Assembly: GCA_905209435.1 (NCBI GenBank) | Contig: CAJLTE010000016.1 | Coordinates: forward strand, 1-44,289 | Origin: an uncultured Blautia sp. | Lineage (GTDB): Bacteria > Bacillota_A > Clostridia > Lachnospirales > Lachnospiraceae | Direction: 5' to 3' | DNA: 44,289 bases | Part shown: positions 17,108 through 25,763 of the stretch, piece after piece | How positions within the stretch are numbered: position 1 is the first letter of the stretch | Layout of the letters: each line of letters begins with the position of its first letter | The notes under the pieces: generated by a model | Told to the model about the DNA's origin: nothing | What the model saw: the letters and a program-made list of their open reading frames with translations, nothing else | The model's database searches: none | Made by a program: the position numbers and the translations under genes

Positions 17108-17240
17108 CTTTCTCTATATCTCCTTTAAATGTATTGATTTTACGGTGTTTTTCAGATACTCCTTAAGCTCGGGTGTACCACTTAGCAATCCATTCCCGTC
17201 AGCAGCCCAAGCAATGTTCCTCTTTCAAAATACTTTCATC

Positions 17241-17269
17241 ATTTTATCATAACCATTTGTGATGTGCAA
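17241..17269 (-). promoter_or_regulatory. promoter for ychF-lgt
   Basis: TTGCAC (17264-17269) and TAAAAT (17241-17246) on the minus strand have a 17-base spacer. The transcript would have a 5' leader of about 120 bases before ychF. Confidence 0.65.
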
Positions 17270-17293
17270 GGTCACTGTTTCTCCTGTACACAG

Positions 17294-17321
17294 GTTACTA
17301 TTTACTGATTACTGTTCACTC
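17294..17321. repeat. short heptad tandem repeat
   Basis: Four consecutive imperfect heptamers (GTTACTA, TTTACTG, ATTACTG, TTCACTC) lie in the thiN-ychF gap. This type of degenerate array may mark a dispersed intergenic repeat. Confidence 0.5.
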
Positions 17322-17429
17322 CGTACCCAGTAATACGCTTGGCGATGCAGAAATTCTATCGTCTCAGGCAATCTGGAATGAATTTTCACATCGTTACCGA
17401 AAACAGAGTTAACAATAACAAGTATATTG

Positions 17430-18182
17430 TCAGTCTCGGGACATAATCATCAACAAGGATCCTGATTCATACGTTACCTTTGCAATTTCACTACTGATCT
17501 CATTGCTTACAGTAAGTCCGCTGTCTGCAGCTGTCAGATGGTATTCATTTAACGAATATTTAAATCCTTCCAGCGTCAGGCCCGTTACCTCTCCGCCCAG
17601 TGAAAAAAATGATACATATTTCCCAAACTGTTCAGATTTCTTAAGAACTGTCCCACTTGGAATCAGTTTCATATAATTATAGCGATCAAGAAGTGTTACT
17701 GATGCCCTCTGTTTTTGTGCCAGAACAAGAAGTCCAAAATTGGCCATCAGGTGATCCACTCTTTTTCCAGTCACCCCAAGAATAACTATCTCTTTTGCCC
17801 CGGTACGAATCGCATAGTTCATTGCAGACTGCGTATCTGAATCATCTTTCTCTGGTCTCAGACGAATAACATCTATGTCTTTTGGCTTTTTTTCAAATTC
17901 TTTCTGAATTTTCCAGTTTGTCATCCCACCATAAGGAATTTCACTGTCTGCTTTGTTTCTATCCGAAATTTCCAGAAATTCTTTTCCGTCTTCTGACAGA
18001 CTGTCAAAATCTCCGATCACTACATCCGGCATAATCCGACAATCCAGAAAGAATTCCAGGCCTCTGTCTGCTGCAATAAGACGTATATTTTCTTCCCTAC
18101 ATTTTTCTGTATACTTTTTCAAAAAATCGAGGGCAAAATCACACTGGATATCGCCCCCGCTTACAATTATTGTATCTATCAT
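17430..18182 (-). CDS. thiN: thiamine pyrophosphokinase
   Basis: Converts thiamine to thiamine pyrophosphate using ATP. The 250 residues show the N-terminal sugar-phosphate-transferase-like domain with AADRGLEFF and the metal-binding GDFDSL motif, the KDDSDTQSAMNYA segment, and GVTGKRVDHLMANFGLL with its Arg-x-Asp-His; a beta-rich C-terminal domain binds thiamine. A stretch in the middle (NKADSEIPYGGMTNWKIQ) is longer than in Bacillus ThiN. It is the last gene of the long operon, after rpe (8-base gap, AGGAATAG as ribosome binding site). Bacillus has the same order rsgA-rpe-thiN. Confidence 0.93.
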   Translation of the reverse strand: MIDTIIVSGGDIQCDFALDFLKKYTEKCREENIRLIAADRGLEFFLDCRIMPDVVIGDFDSLSEDGKEFLEISDRNKADSEIPYGGMTNWKIQKEFEKKPKDIDVIRLRPEKDDSDTQSAMNYAIRTGAKEIVILGVTGKRVDHLMANFGLLVLAQKQRASVTLLDRYNYMKLIPSGTVLKKSEQFGKYVSFFSLGGEVTGLTLEGFKYSLNEYHLTAADSGLTVSNEISSEIAKVTYESGSLLMIMSRD

Positions 18183-18190
18183 GCTATTCC

Positions 18191-18862
18191 TCAGTCAAGT
18201 GTTCTTATAATTTCATCCATCTTCTCTCTGGCATGCTTTACATTTGCTTCCAGATCACCGTTGAATACATAAGAACCAGCCACCAGCAGATTCGCTCCTG
18301 CTGTCAGTACTGTCTCCATTGTTTCATCATTGATGCCTCCGTCTACCTGAACATCTACATTCAGGTTCTCAGCATCAATCAATTCTCTTACTTCTCTGAT
18401 CTTTTCTGTACATTCATCCATATATTTCTGTCCACCAAATCCCGGCTGTACAGTCATGATCAGAACCATATCCACATCCTCAAGCATATGACTGATGTCA
18501 TTTACCGGTGTAGCAGGTTTGATAGAAATGCCTACTTTTACCCCTGCTTCACGAATCTGCTCAATAGTTCTCTCAATATCCTCACATGCCTCTGCATGAA
18601 CAGTAATGGAATCTGCACCACATGCAACAAAATCCCTGATATATCTTTCAGGTTCTGTAACCATAAGATGTACATCAAAGAACATCTTAGATTCCTTCCT
18701 GATAGATTTAATCACCGGCATACCAAAAGAAATACTTGGCACAAAATCACCGTCCATGACGTCAATATGGAGCCACTCGACCCCCTCTTTTTCCAAAGTC
18801 TTGATCTGTTCGCCCAAACGGTTAAAATCTGCCGACAAAATAGAAGGGCACAACTGATACAT
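18191..18862 (-). CDS. rpe: ribulose-phosphate 3-epimerase
   Basis: Interconverts ribulose 5-phosphate and xylulose 5-phosphate in the pentose phosphate pathway. A 223-residue TIM barrel with all signature stretches: CPSILSADF, HIDVMDGDFVPSISFG with metal-binding His and Asp, MFFDVHLMV, the phosphate-binding VQPGFGGQKY, and VDGGIN near the C-terminal end. AGGAG lies 9 bases before the ATG. It lies between rsgA and thiN. Confidence 0.97.
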   Translation of the reverse strand: MYQLCPSILSADFNRLGEQIKTLEKEGVEWLHIDVMDGDFVPSISFGMPVIKSIRKESKMFFDVHLMVTEPERYIRDFVACGADSITVHAEACEDIERTIEQIREAGVKVGISIKPATPVNDISHMLEDVDMVLIMTVQPGFGGQKYMDECTEKIREVRELIDAENLNVDVQVDGGINDETMETVLTAGANLLVAGSYVFNGDLEANVKHAREKMDEIIRTLD

Positions 18863-18864
18863 AA

Positions 18865-19743
18865 TTAGAATCTCCTTTTCTCTTTTAATTCATTATAAAG
18901 TCCTAAATAATCTTCATACCTGAGCTGGCTGATCTTATGCTCTGCCAACGCTTCCTTTACACCACAGTCCGGCTCATGGATATGTCTGCATCCCTGAAAC
19001 CTGCACTGATCTTCATACTTACGAAACTCCGGAAAATAATCTTTAAGTTCCTGTTCTTCAATATCTGTCAGATACAGGGAAGAAAATCCCGGTGTATCCA
19101 TCAGATAAGTATCATGTCCTACCGGAATCACCTGCGAATGACGTGTAGTATGTTTTCCACGTTTCAGTTTCTTACTGATTTCCCCTGTCTCCATCTGTAC
19201 ATTTTCCTGCAATGCATTGGTAATAGAAGACTTTCCCACACCCGAAGGTCCGGCAACTACTGTTGTCTTTCCACTAAGGATTTCACGAATCTCATCTAAT
19301 CCCTCATTATTAAATGTACTGGAAAAGATTACGTGATATCCGCAGCTCTCATAAGTTTCGGATAAAAGCTCCAGATCTTTCTGTGTTGCCAGATCCTTTT
19401 TGTTAAAACATATAACTGCCGGAACATTCTCCTTTTCCATCATGATCAAAAAGCGATCCAGCAGCATGAAATTCGGTTTTGGATTCTCCATCGCAAAGAT
19501 TACAAAAGCCTGATCCACATTGGCAACCGCCGGGCGAATCAGCGAATTTTTTCTCGGAAGGATGGCAGTCACACTGCCCTCCTTCTCATTTTCATCCAAA
19601 ATTTCAATTTCTACATTATCCCCCACAAGAGGTTTCTGTTTATCTTTTCTGAATATTCCCTTAGCTTTGCATTCATAAATCTCATCATTCTCTGCATAAA
19701 TGTAGTAAAATCCTGCAATGCCTTTAATTATCTTTCCCTGCAT
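18865..19743 (-). CDS. rsgA: ribosome small-subunit GTPase RsgA
   Basis: Late 30S maturation GTPase. The 292 residues carry an N-terminal OB fold, then the GTPase domain in the circularly permuted order typical of this family: NKKDL (G4) precedes GPSGVGKSS (P-loop) and DTPGF (G3). A C-terminal zinc-binding element follows (Cys in YEDQCRFQGCRH, then HEPDCGV). It lies directly after prkC, as yloQ does in Bacillus. Confidence 0.97.
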   Translation of the reverse strand: MQGKIIKGIAGFYYIYAENDEIYECKAKGIFRKDKQKPLVGDNVEIEILDENEKEGSVTAILPRKNSLIRPAVANVDQAFVIFAMENPKPNFMLLDRFLIMMEKENVPAVICFNKKDLATQKDLELLSETYESCGYHVIFSSTFNNEGLDEIREILSGKTTVVAGPSGVGKSSITNALQENVQMETGEISKKLKRGKHTTRHSQVIPVGHDTYLMDTPGFSSLYLTDIEEQELKDYFPEFRKYEDQCRFQGCRHIHEPDCGVKEALAEHKISQLRYEDYLGLYNELKEKRRF

Positions 19744-19746
19744 GAA

Positions 19747-21936
19747 CTACTCTGCCTTAGCAAATGTAATAGAGTAATTTCCAAGTTCCTGATAAGTTCC
19801 GTTAACCTGTTCGGACAGATACAAAGTACCTTCACTGATACCAGGTGCTCCTGTAATATCCAGATCATATGGGAACTGTATTGTCTGATCCTCCAGAACT
19901 ACAGACGCTGTCGGTGTTCCGTTTACATTCTGAACCAGTTCTAGACGCACCGGACCTCCTGTATATCCGGTCGGAGTATTCAGAGTCTGTGTACATTTCC
20001 ATACTTCTCCGGCTGCTACAGCTGCACTGTTATCTGTAGATGTGTTATCAGCAGTCTGAGTTGCGCTGTCTGCTGCCGCAGATTCAGTACTCTGTACAGC
20101 TGCAGGGTCCTGATCTCCTGTACTTACAGTAATCACAACATTAACTGTATCCGGATCCTCCCAGTTTCCCGCTTCCGGTTCCTGCGCAATTACTTCTCCG
20201 GCTGCTACTTCTGTGCTCATTTCCTCTTTTACTTCTACATTAAGGAATTTACCAAAAGTAGTGATCGCGTCGTTCTTTGTCATCCCCACAACACTTGGAA
20301 CTTCTACGCTGTTGCCATAGTCAACTCCACGGCTGACAACCAGTGTAATGGTATCTCCGGCTGAAACAGATGATCCGGCATCCGGAGTTGTAGAATATGC
20401 ATATCCCGGATCAACGATCGGGGTACCATCATCGTTCAGTTCACTGTATTCTTTCTGAACCGTAACATTTAATCCCATATCCTCCAGAGTCTGCTGTGCA
20501 TCCACTCCTGTCTGTCCGTCCACATCAGGAACTGTGATCTGCTGTGCACCCTTACTGATATAATATTTGATAGTAGTATACTGCTCTACTTTGCTTCCTT
20601 TAGGAATATCCTGTGAAGAAATGGTTCCCTTGGCCTGAGTAGAAGCTTCTTCTCCCATTGGCTGAATACCAAGTTTCATATCTTTTGTGATATTCTTTGC
20701 TTCATCCTCTGTCTTACCTAACAGATCCGGTACTGTTACCATTCCATCGTCTGCATCTGAAGTATTGGTCTGTTCTGTCTTTGTCTTGGCTTTGTCACTG
20801 CCTCCGATCAGTCCAGACGCCTTGCCTGCAACAAAAATGATCGCAACTAAAATTATAACTCCCAGTAACAGCATCGCAATAGTCAGTCCGTGACCACCAC
20901 GTTTCTTTGTTTTCTCTTTTTTTGATGATTTCTTTCTGTGTTTCTTTACTTCAGGTTCATCATCATAATCCGTCTCATTAATCTCCTCTTCCAGAGACTC
21001 TGCTTCTGATTTGGAAATCTGTTTCGGCATATGCTTGATCTCGCCAAGTTCCTTGTCCGAGATCACAACTGTTTTTGCCTCGTTATCTACAGATGTCAAT
21101 GTTACAAAATCACCCTGCGGATCGATCAAAGAATGCTTCAGGTCTGCAATCACATCCTCCATATTCTGATAGCGGCGATCCACACTCTTTTGTGTACATT
21201 TCAGGATGATCTGCTCCAGGCTATGCGGCAGGTCCTCTGCAAACACACTCGGTGGAACCATCTCTTCCTGCAAGTGCTTAATAGCGATTGCTACTGTTGT
21301 ATCTCCGTCAAACGGAACTTTTCCCGTAACCATCTCATACATGGTAATACCAAGCGAATAGATATCACTCTTCTCATCGCTATATCCGCCACGAACCTGT
21401 TCCGGAGAACTGTAATGAACAGATCCCATTACGTTTGAACTTATTGTATTGGAAGAAGCAGCCCTTGCAATACCAAAATCAGTTACCTTAACTTTACCAT
21501 CCATGGAAATGATTATGTTCTGAGGTTTTACATCTCTGTGCACAATACCATGGCTATGAGCAGCCTCCAGTCCCATAGATACCTGAATTGCAATACTTGT
21601 TGCTTCTTTTACCGAAAGTCTTCCTTTTTTGGATATATATTCCTTAAGAGTAATTCCCTCGATCAATTCCATAACAATGTAGTAAACTCCATTGTCGTCT
21701 CCTACATCAAATACATTTACAATATTGGGATGCGTCAGAACTGCAGCTGCCTGAGCTTCACTTCTGAACTTACGGATAAACGTCGTATCCTCCCGAAATT
21801 CCGGCTTAAGAACTTTTACAGCAACAAACCGATTCAGCTTATGGTCTTTTGCCTTGTATACGTCCGCCATTCCGCCGGTACCTATTTTTCCTAATATCTC
21901 ATAGCGTTCAGCTATGATCATTCCAGTCTTTAACAT
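19747..21936 (-). CDS. prkC: PASTA-domain Ser/Thr protein kinase (PrkC/Stk1)
   Basis: Hanks-type membrane kinase that senses muropeptides or lipid II and controls growth, wall synthesis and germination. The cytoplasmic kinase domain shows the glycine loop GTGGMADVYKA (19-29), Lys41 in AVKVLK, HRDVKPQN (133-140) and DFG (153-155). A basic juxtamembrane stretch and a membrane helix at about 352-372 follow. Outside there are three PASTA domains, beginning near VTVPDLLG, ITVPDVDG and VEVPSVVG, a Ser/Thr/Ala-rich linker, and a final beta-rich domain of about 85 residues (from VWKCTQTLN). The ATG overlaps the prpC stop by seven bases, with GAGGTG upstream. 729 residues. Confidence 0.96.
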   Translation of the reverse strand: MLKTGMIIAERYEILGKIGTGGMADVYKAKDHKLNRFVAVKVLKPEFREDTTFIRKFRSEAQAAAVLTHPNIVNVFDVGDDNGVYYIVMELIEGITLKEYISKKGRLSVKEATSIAIQVSMGLEAAHSHGIVHRDVKPQNIIISMDGKVKVTDFGIARAASSNTISSNVMGSVHYSSPEQVRGGYSDEKSDIYSLGITMYEMVTGKVPFDGDTTVAIAIKHLQEEMVPPSVFAEDLPHSLEQIILKCTQKSVDRRYQNMEDVIADLKHSLIDPQGDFVTLTSVDNEAKTVVISDKELGEIKHMPKQISKSEAESLEEEINETDYDDEPEVKKHRKKSSKKEKTKKRGGHGLTIAMLLLGVIILVAIIFVAGKASGLIGGSDKAKTKTEQTNTSDADDGMVTVPDLLGKTEDEAKNITKDMKLGIQPMGEEASTQAKGTISSQDIPKGSKVEQYTTIKYYISKGAQQITVPDVDGQTGVDAQQTLEDMGLNVTVQKEYSELNDDGTPIVDPGYAYSTTPDAGSSVSAGDTITLVVSRGVDYGNSVEVPSVVGMTKNDAITTFGKFLNVEVKEEMSTEVAAGEVIAQEPEAGNWEDPDTVNVVITVSTGDQDPAAVQSTESAAADSATQTADNTSTDNSAAVAAGEVWKCTQTLNTPTGYTGGPVRLELVQNVNGTPTASVVLEDQTIQFPYDLDITGAPGISEGTLYLSEQVNGTYQELGNYSITFAKAE

Positions 21937-22676
21937 GCTTTCACCTCATTTGCGAATGGTTCTATCAATACAATTGCAATATTATCCTTGCCGCCGTTGC
22001 GGTTCGCTTCTCTGATAAGTATTCTGCCCTTTTCGTCCAGATCTGTATCAGTATCAGTAATAATTTCCTGCAGCTGTCTGTCCTCAACCATATTGCTAAG
22101 TCCATCTGAACACATCAGAACCACATCTCCGGGTTCCAGTTTCAGGTCAAAGAAATCAATATCTACTGTTCTCTCCGCTCCGAGCGCCCTTGTGATGATA
22201 TTCTTCTTAGGATGCTTTCTGGCCTGTTCTGCATCAAGCTCGCCCATCCTTACCATCTCCTGCACTAATGAGTGATCCTTTGTTATCTGCTGAATCTGTT
22301 CTCCAATCACATAAAGTCTACTGTCACCTACATTTGCCACATAAGCGTAATGCCCCACAATTGTGGCTGCTACCATCGTAGTTCCCATTCCTCTCAGCTT
22401 CTCATCCTGCTGGGCCTGCATAAGAATCTCAGTATTCACACATTCAATGGCATGACGGATTACTTTAACAGGATTGAAATCCGCATCGTGACGAATTTCT
22501 TCTACCATGGATGTGACTGCATGAGATGATGCATAATCACCAGCATTATGTCCGCCCATCCCGTCAGCAACAACAAACAGATTCGGAAGATTTCCAACCG
22601 GGTCAGCAGAAGCAAATACATAATCCTGATTCATCTTTCGCTTCTGCCCGACATCAGTAGCTGAATATATCCTCAT
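21930..22676 (-). CDS. prpC: PP2C-type Ser/Thr phosphatase (PrpC/Stp)
   Basis: Metal-dependent phosphatase that counteracts the adjacent PrkC kinase. The 248 residues show the PP2C metal-binding motifs: a DVGQKRKMNQDYV start, FVVADGMGGHNAGD near 36-49, VANVGDSRLYVI near 116-127, DHSLVQEMVRMG, LMCSDGLSNMV and the final GGKDNIAIVLI. Gene order rlmN-prpC-prkC-rsgA is as in Bacillus. It starts two bases after rlmN, with only a weak ribosome binding site, implying coupling. Confidence 0.96.
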   Translation of the reverse strand: MRIYSATDVGQKRKMNQDYVFASADPVGNLPNLFVVADGMGGHNAGDYASSHAVTSMVEEIRHDADFNPVKVIRHAIECVNTEILMQAQQDEKLRGMGTTMVAATIVGHYAYVANVGDSRLYVIGEQIQQITKDHSLVQEMVRMGELDAEQARKHPKKNIITRALGAERTVDIDFFDLKLEPGDVVLMCSDGLSNMVEDRQLQEIITDTDTDLDEKGRILIREANRNGGKDNIAIVLIEPFANEVKAC

Positions 22677-22677
22677 G

Positions 22678-23718
22678 TCAATTCTCGCTTTCTGTTTTTT
22701 CCATATAACTTTTTCTCAACTGTCCACAGGCACCGTCTATATCGCTGCCCATTTCTCTTCTAATAGTAACATTAATTCCACATTTTTCAAGTTTTATTTT
22801 AAAATTCTCCACAGCCTGTCGTGTAGACCTTACGTAGGAACGTTCCTTGATCGGATTCACGGGAATCAAGTTTACGTGGCAGTTTATATCCCTGATTCTG
22901 CCGGAAAGTTCCCTGGCATCTTCATCACTGTCATTTACTCCAGCAACCAAACTGTACTCAAAAGTAATCCTGCGTCCTGTCTCTTCAAAATAATGCCGAC
23001 ATGCCTCCAGCACCTCATCCATGCTGTATTTGTTTGCAATTGGCATCAGTTCCCGGCGCTTTACATCATTTGGTGCATGCAGAGAAAGCGCCAGTGTCAT
23101 CTGAAGCTTCTCTTTTGAAAGATCATAGATCTTTGGTACAAGTCCGCATGTAGATACAGTCAGATTCCTCTGACTGATATGAAGTCCGCCATCCTCTGTC
23201 AGGATATGTATAAATCTCAACAGATTTTCATAATTATCCAGAGGTTCTCCGGTTCCCATCACTACCACATTCGATACTCTTTCTCCTGTCATAGACTGAA
23301 TCCTGTAGATCTGGTCCAGCATCTCTGAAGGCAGAAGGCATCTGGTCAGTCCGCCAATAGTGGATGCACAGAATCTGCATCCCATGCGGCATCCTACCTG
23401 TGAAGAAATGCAAACAGAATTTCCATGTTTATATCTCATCAAAACACTTTCGATCACATTTCCGTCACTGAGACGAAACAGATATTTCTGTGTACCGTCA
23501 ATCTTAGATGTCTGCACATCCACCATTTCCAGTGCTGTGATCGGATATTCCTTCAGCTTCTCCCTCAGACTCTTAGAAAGATTGGTCATCTCATCATAAG
23601 AAGTAACAAGGTGTTCGTGCAGCCAGCTGTAAATCTGTTTTGCACGAAATGGCTTGTCTCCCAGGGAAATCATCAGTTCTTTTAATTCATCGATTGTCAT
23701 TGACTTAATATCTGTCAT
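22678..23718 (-). CDS. rlmN: dual-specificity 23S rRNA/tRNA adenine-C2 methyltransferase
   Basis: Radical-SAM enzyme that makes m2A2503 in 23S rRNA and m2A37 in some tRNAs. The 346 residues show the iron-sulfur motif CRMGCRFC (C-x3-C-x2-C), GEPLDN, the SLHAPND segment, and the C-terminal Cys in GACGQL that forms the methylene-bearing intermediate together with the conserved Cys in VSTCGL-type loops. AGGAG lies upstream of the ATG. It sits between rsmB and prpC. Confidence 0.97.
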   Translation of the reverse strand: MTDIKSMTIDELKELMISLGDKPFRAKQIYSWLHEHLVTSYDEMTNLSKSLREKLKEYPITALEMVDVQTSKIDGTQKYLFRLSDGNVIESVLMRYKHGNSVCISSQVGCRMGCRFCASTIGGLTRCLLPSEMLDQIYRIQSMTGERVSNVVVMGTGEPLDNYENLLRFIHILTEDGGLHISQRNLTVSTCGLVPKIYDLSKEKLQMTLALSLHAPNDVKRRELMPIANKYSMDEVLEACRHYFEETGRRITFEYSLVAGVNDSDEDARELSGRIRDINCHVNLIPVNPIKERSYVRSTRQAVENFKIKLEKCGINVTIRREMGSDIDGACGQLRKSYMEKTESEN

Positions 23719-23721
23719 TAT

Positions 23722-25074
23722 TTATTTTCTCCTGAATTTCGCAATAAAGAAGCCATCTGTTTTGTTTATTCCCGGCAAAAGCTGGAGATACCCAAGAGCT
23801 GTTGTCTCTGAATGCAGTTCCTCCGGCAGATATGGATCAATGCTTTCCAGTTTAAACGGATGATTATTCATGAACCACATCATATTCTCTTCATTCTCTT
23901 CTTTCGCAATAGTACAGGTACTGAATACCAGAGCTCCTCCCGGTTTTACATACTCTGCTGCCCGGTCCAGGATTGTTCTCTGAAGTATCACGATTTCTTC
24001 CTGTTTCTGCTGAGTCACTCTGTATTTAATCTCAGGCTTCTTACCGATGACTCCGTATCCGGAACATGGAACATCAGCAATCACAATGTCTGCCTTCAGT
24101 TCTGAATCTACATCAAACACAGTAGCATCCATTACCCTTGCCTGGACATTAATAGAATCTGTTCTGTGAATGTTCTCCTCTATCATATCAACCTTATACT
24201 GACTAATATCTCTGGCATCCACAGTTCCGTAATCGCCCATCTTGTCACCAACATGAAGACTCTTTCCGCCCGGTGCCGCACACATATCTATAATGTAGTT
24301 TCCCTTCTGTGGGTTTGCTATCTCCGCAACAAGCATGGAACTGACATCCTGCACCTGAATCTTGCCCTGGATAAAAGCATCCAGAGCCAGAATATGGTTA
24401 TAATTAGAAATCTCATACGCATATGGCAGATACGGTGCAGGTTTTACCTCTACCCCCTGGTCAACAAGGCTCTGGTAAATTTCCTCCTGAGAAAATTTGT
24501 GCGTTCTGCAACGCACAGTGATAGGTTTCTCCTCAAGAAAAGCGGCCAGGATTTTCTCTGTCTTTTCCTCGCCATAGTCCTCAAGCCAACGTTTTACCAA
24601 TGGCTCAGGCATAGAATATCTGACAGATAAATATTTGACCAGATTTTCCTCTTTTGATGGCAATTCCAGATTCTTGCATTCTCTGGCAATGGTACGCAGC
24701 ACTCCGTTAACAAACGGTTTCAGATTATAAAAACCTTTTCTCTGTGCCAGCTTCACTGCTTCATTGCATACTGCACTGTCCGGTACACTGTCCATAAATT
24801 TAATCTGATATACTGCACTTCTCAGGATTTCCCTGATAGCAGGCTTCATTTTGTCTACAGTTACTTTTGAATAAGAATCAATAATATAATCTATTAAAAT
24901 CCGATATTCCAGTGTTCCTTCACAGACTCTTGTGATAAAAGCTCTCTCTTGTCTTGGAAGGAACTGATACTTGGAAAGTGCATTACGAATTGCAATATGG
25001 CTGTGCTTTCCCTCTTCTTCGATTTCCAGTAATATCTGTAATATCAGTTCTCTGGTATTTATTCCATTAGTCAC
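23722..25074 (-). CDS. rsmB: 16S rRNA (cytosine967-C5)-methyltransferase
   Basis: Methylates C967 of 16S rRNA. The 450 residues have an N-terminal NusB-like RNA-binding domain (about 1-140, with FVNGVLRTI) and a C-terminal Rossmann domain with the SAM motif DMCAAPGGKSLHV, the DVPCSGYGVIGKKPEIKYR motif and the catalytic-Cys motif VFSTCTI. Both cysteines of the m5C mechanism are present. Start is GTG at 25074, with GGAGG 8-9 bases upstream inside the yugP end; the genes overlap by eight bases. Confidence 0.96.
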   Translation of the reverse strand: MTNGINTRELILQILLEIEEEGKHSHIAIRNALSKYQFLPRQERAFITRVCEGTLEYRILIDYIIDSYSKVTVDKMKPAIREILRSAVYQIKFMDSVPDSAVCNEAVKLAQRKGFYNLKPFVNGVLRTIARECKNLELPSKEENLVKYLSVRYSMPEPLVKRWLEDYGEEKTEKILAAFLEEKPITVRCRTHKFSQEEIYQSLVDQGVEVKPAPYLPYAYEISNYNHILALDAFIQGKIQVQDVSSMLVAEIANPQKGNYIIDMCAAPGGKSLHVGDKMGDYGTVDARDISQYKVDMIEENIHRTDSINVQARVMDATVFDVDSELKADIVIADVPCSGYGVIGKKPEIKYRVTQQKQEEIVILQRTILDRAAEYVKPGGALVFSTCTIAKEENEENMMWFMNNHPFKLESIDPYLPEELHSETTALGYLQLLPGINKTDGFFIAKFRRK

Positions 25075-25759
25075 GGTCTCTTCCTCCGGCCAGTATGATC
25101 AGTCTTAAAAGCTGCAGAATAGATGATGCAAGTGCTGCCACATAAGTAAGGGCTGCTGCTGTAAGAACTTTCTTTGCGCTTTTTACTTCATCAGTTCCAA
25201 GCATGCCTGAACTTCCCAGCATCTTCAGTGCTCTTGCAGAGGCATTAAACTCTACAGGAAGAGTCACAAGCTGAAAAAGAACAGCAAAGCTGAACAGCAG
25301 AATTCCCAGTGTCAGCAACGGACGAATAGAAAGGATCAGTCCTGCCAGAAATAATGGCCAGGAAAGAGTTGAACCGATATTCGCCACAGGTACAATTGCT
25401 GAACGCAGATTCAGCGGCACATAATTCTGCGCATCCTGAATGGCATGTCCACATTCATGAGCTGCCACCCCAATGGCTGCCACAGAAGTTCTGTCATATA
25501 CATCCTGTGAAAGAGCCAGCTGCTTATTTCTCGGATCATAATGGTCTGTCAGGCTTCCGGAGATCGGTACGACTGTAACATCCGTAATTCCTGCCATATG
25601 AAGGATCCTTCTGGCAGCCTCAGCCCCAGTAAGTCCGGACGCACTTCGTACTCTGCTGTAAATTGAAAATGTGCTCTTTACTCTTGCGGAAGCAGCCATA
25701 GACAGTATCATTCCAATAATCAGAAGAAAATAAGTAGGGTCAAAATAGTATCCGTACAT
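25067..25759 (-). CDS. yugP: YugP-family membrane zinc metallopeptidase
   Basis: A 230-residue membrane protein with an N-terminal helix, the zinc-peptidase motif AAHECGHAIQ (HExxH form HECGH, about residues 92-96), and three further hydrophobic segments after it. This matches the YugP/DUF zinc-metallopeptidase family found next to fmt and rsmB in many Firmicutes. The substrate is not known for the family. It is translationally coupled to rsmB by an eight-base overlap. Confidence 0.9.
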   Translation of the reverse strand: MYGYYFDPTYFLLIIGMILSMAASARVKSTFSIYSRVRSASGLTGAEAARRILHMAGITDVTVVPISGSLTDHYDPRNKQLALSQDVYDRTSVAAIGVAAHECGHAIQDAQNYVPLNLRSAIVPVANIGSTLSWPLFLAGLILSIRPLLTLGILLFSFAVLFQLVTLPVEFNASARALKMLGSSGMLGTDEVKSAKKVLTAAALTYVAALASSILQLLRLIILAGGRDRD

Positions 25760-25763
25760 CTAA

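Larger units (their letters stand above)
17108..17429. other. intergenic region between thiN and ychF
   Basis: A 322-base stretch without a convincing gene. It holds the ychF promoter and a 120-base leader with a long-range stem (GCTCGGG at 17167-17173 pairing CCCAAGC at 17206-17212). Four imperfect TTACT heptads lie at 17294-17321. Next to them is a short stretch (17309-17446) open on both strands, including a 33-codon ORF from 17345 (+) and, antisense, 46 codons ending in a stop at about 17312 (-). No Shine-Dalgarno supports either ORF. It may be a dispersed-repeat remnant. Confidence 0.45.

Noticed and set aside
17150..17240. Weak resemblance of the ychF leader to a T-box antiterminator (AAGTGGTACA-like stretch)
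   Set aside because: The invariant T-box core and a following terminator are missing, and ychF is not an aminoacylation or amino-acid gene.
18865..19743. Circularly permuted GTPase domain in RsgA (G4 before G1)
   Set aside because: Seen in the sequence, but this order is the known, universal arrangement of the RsgA/YjeQ family.
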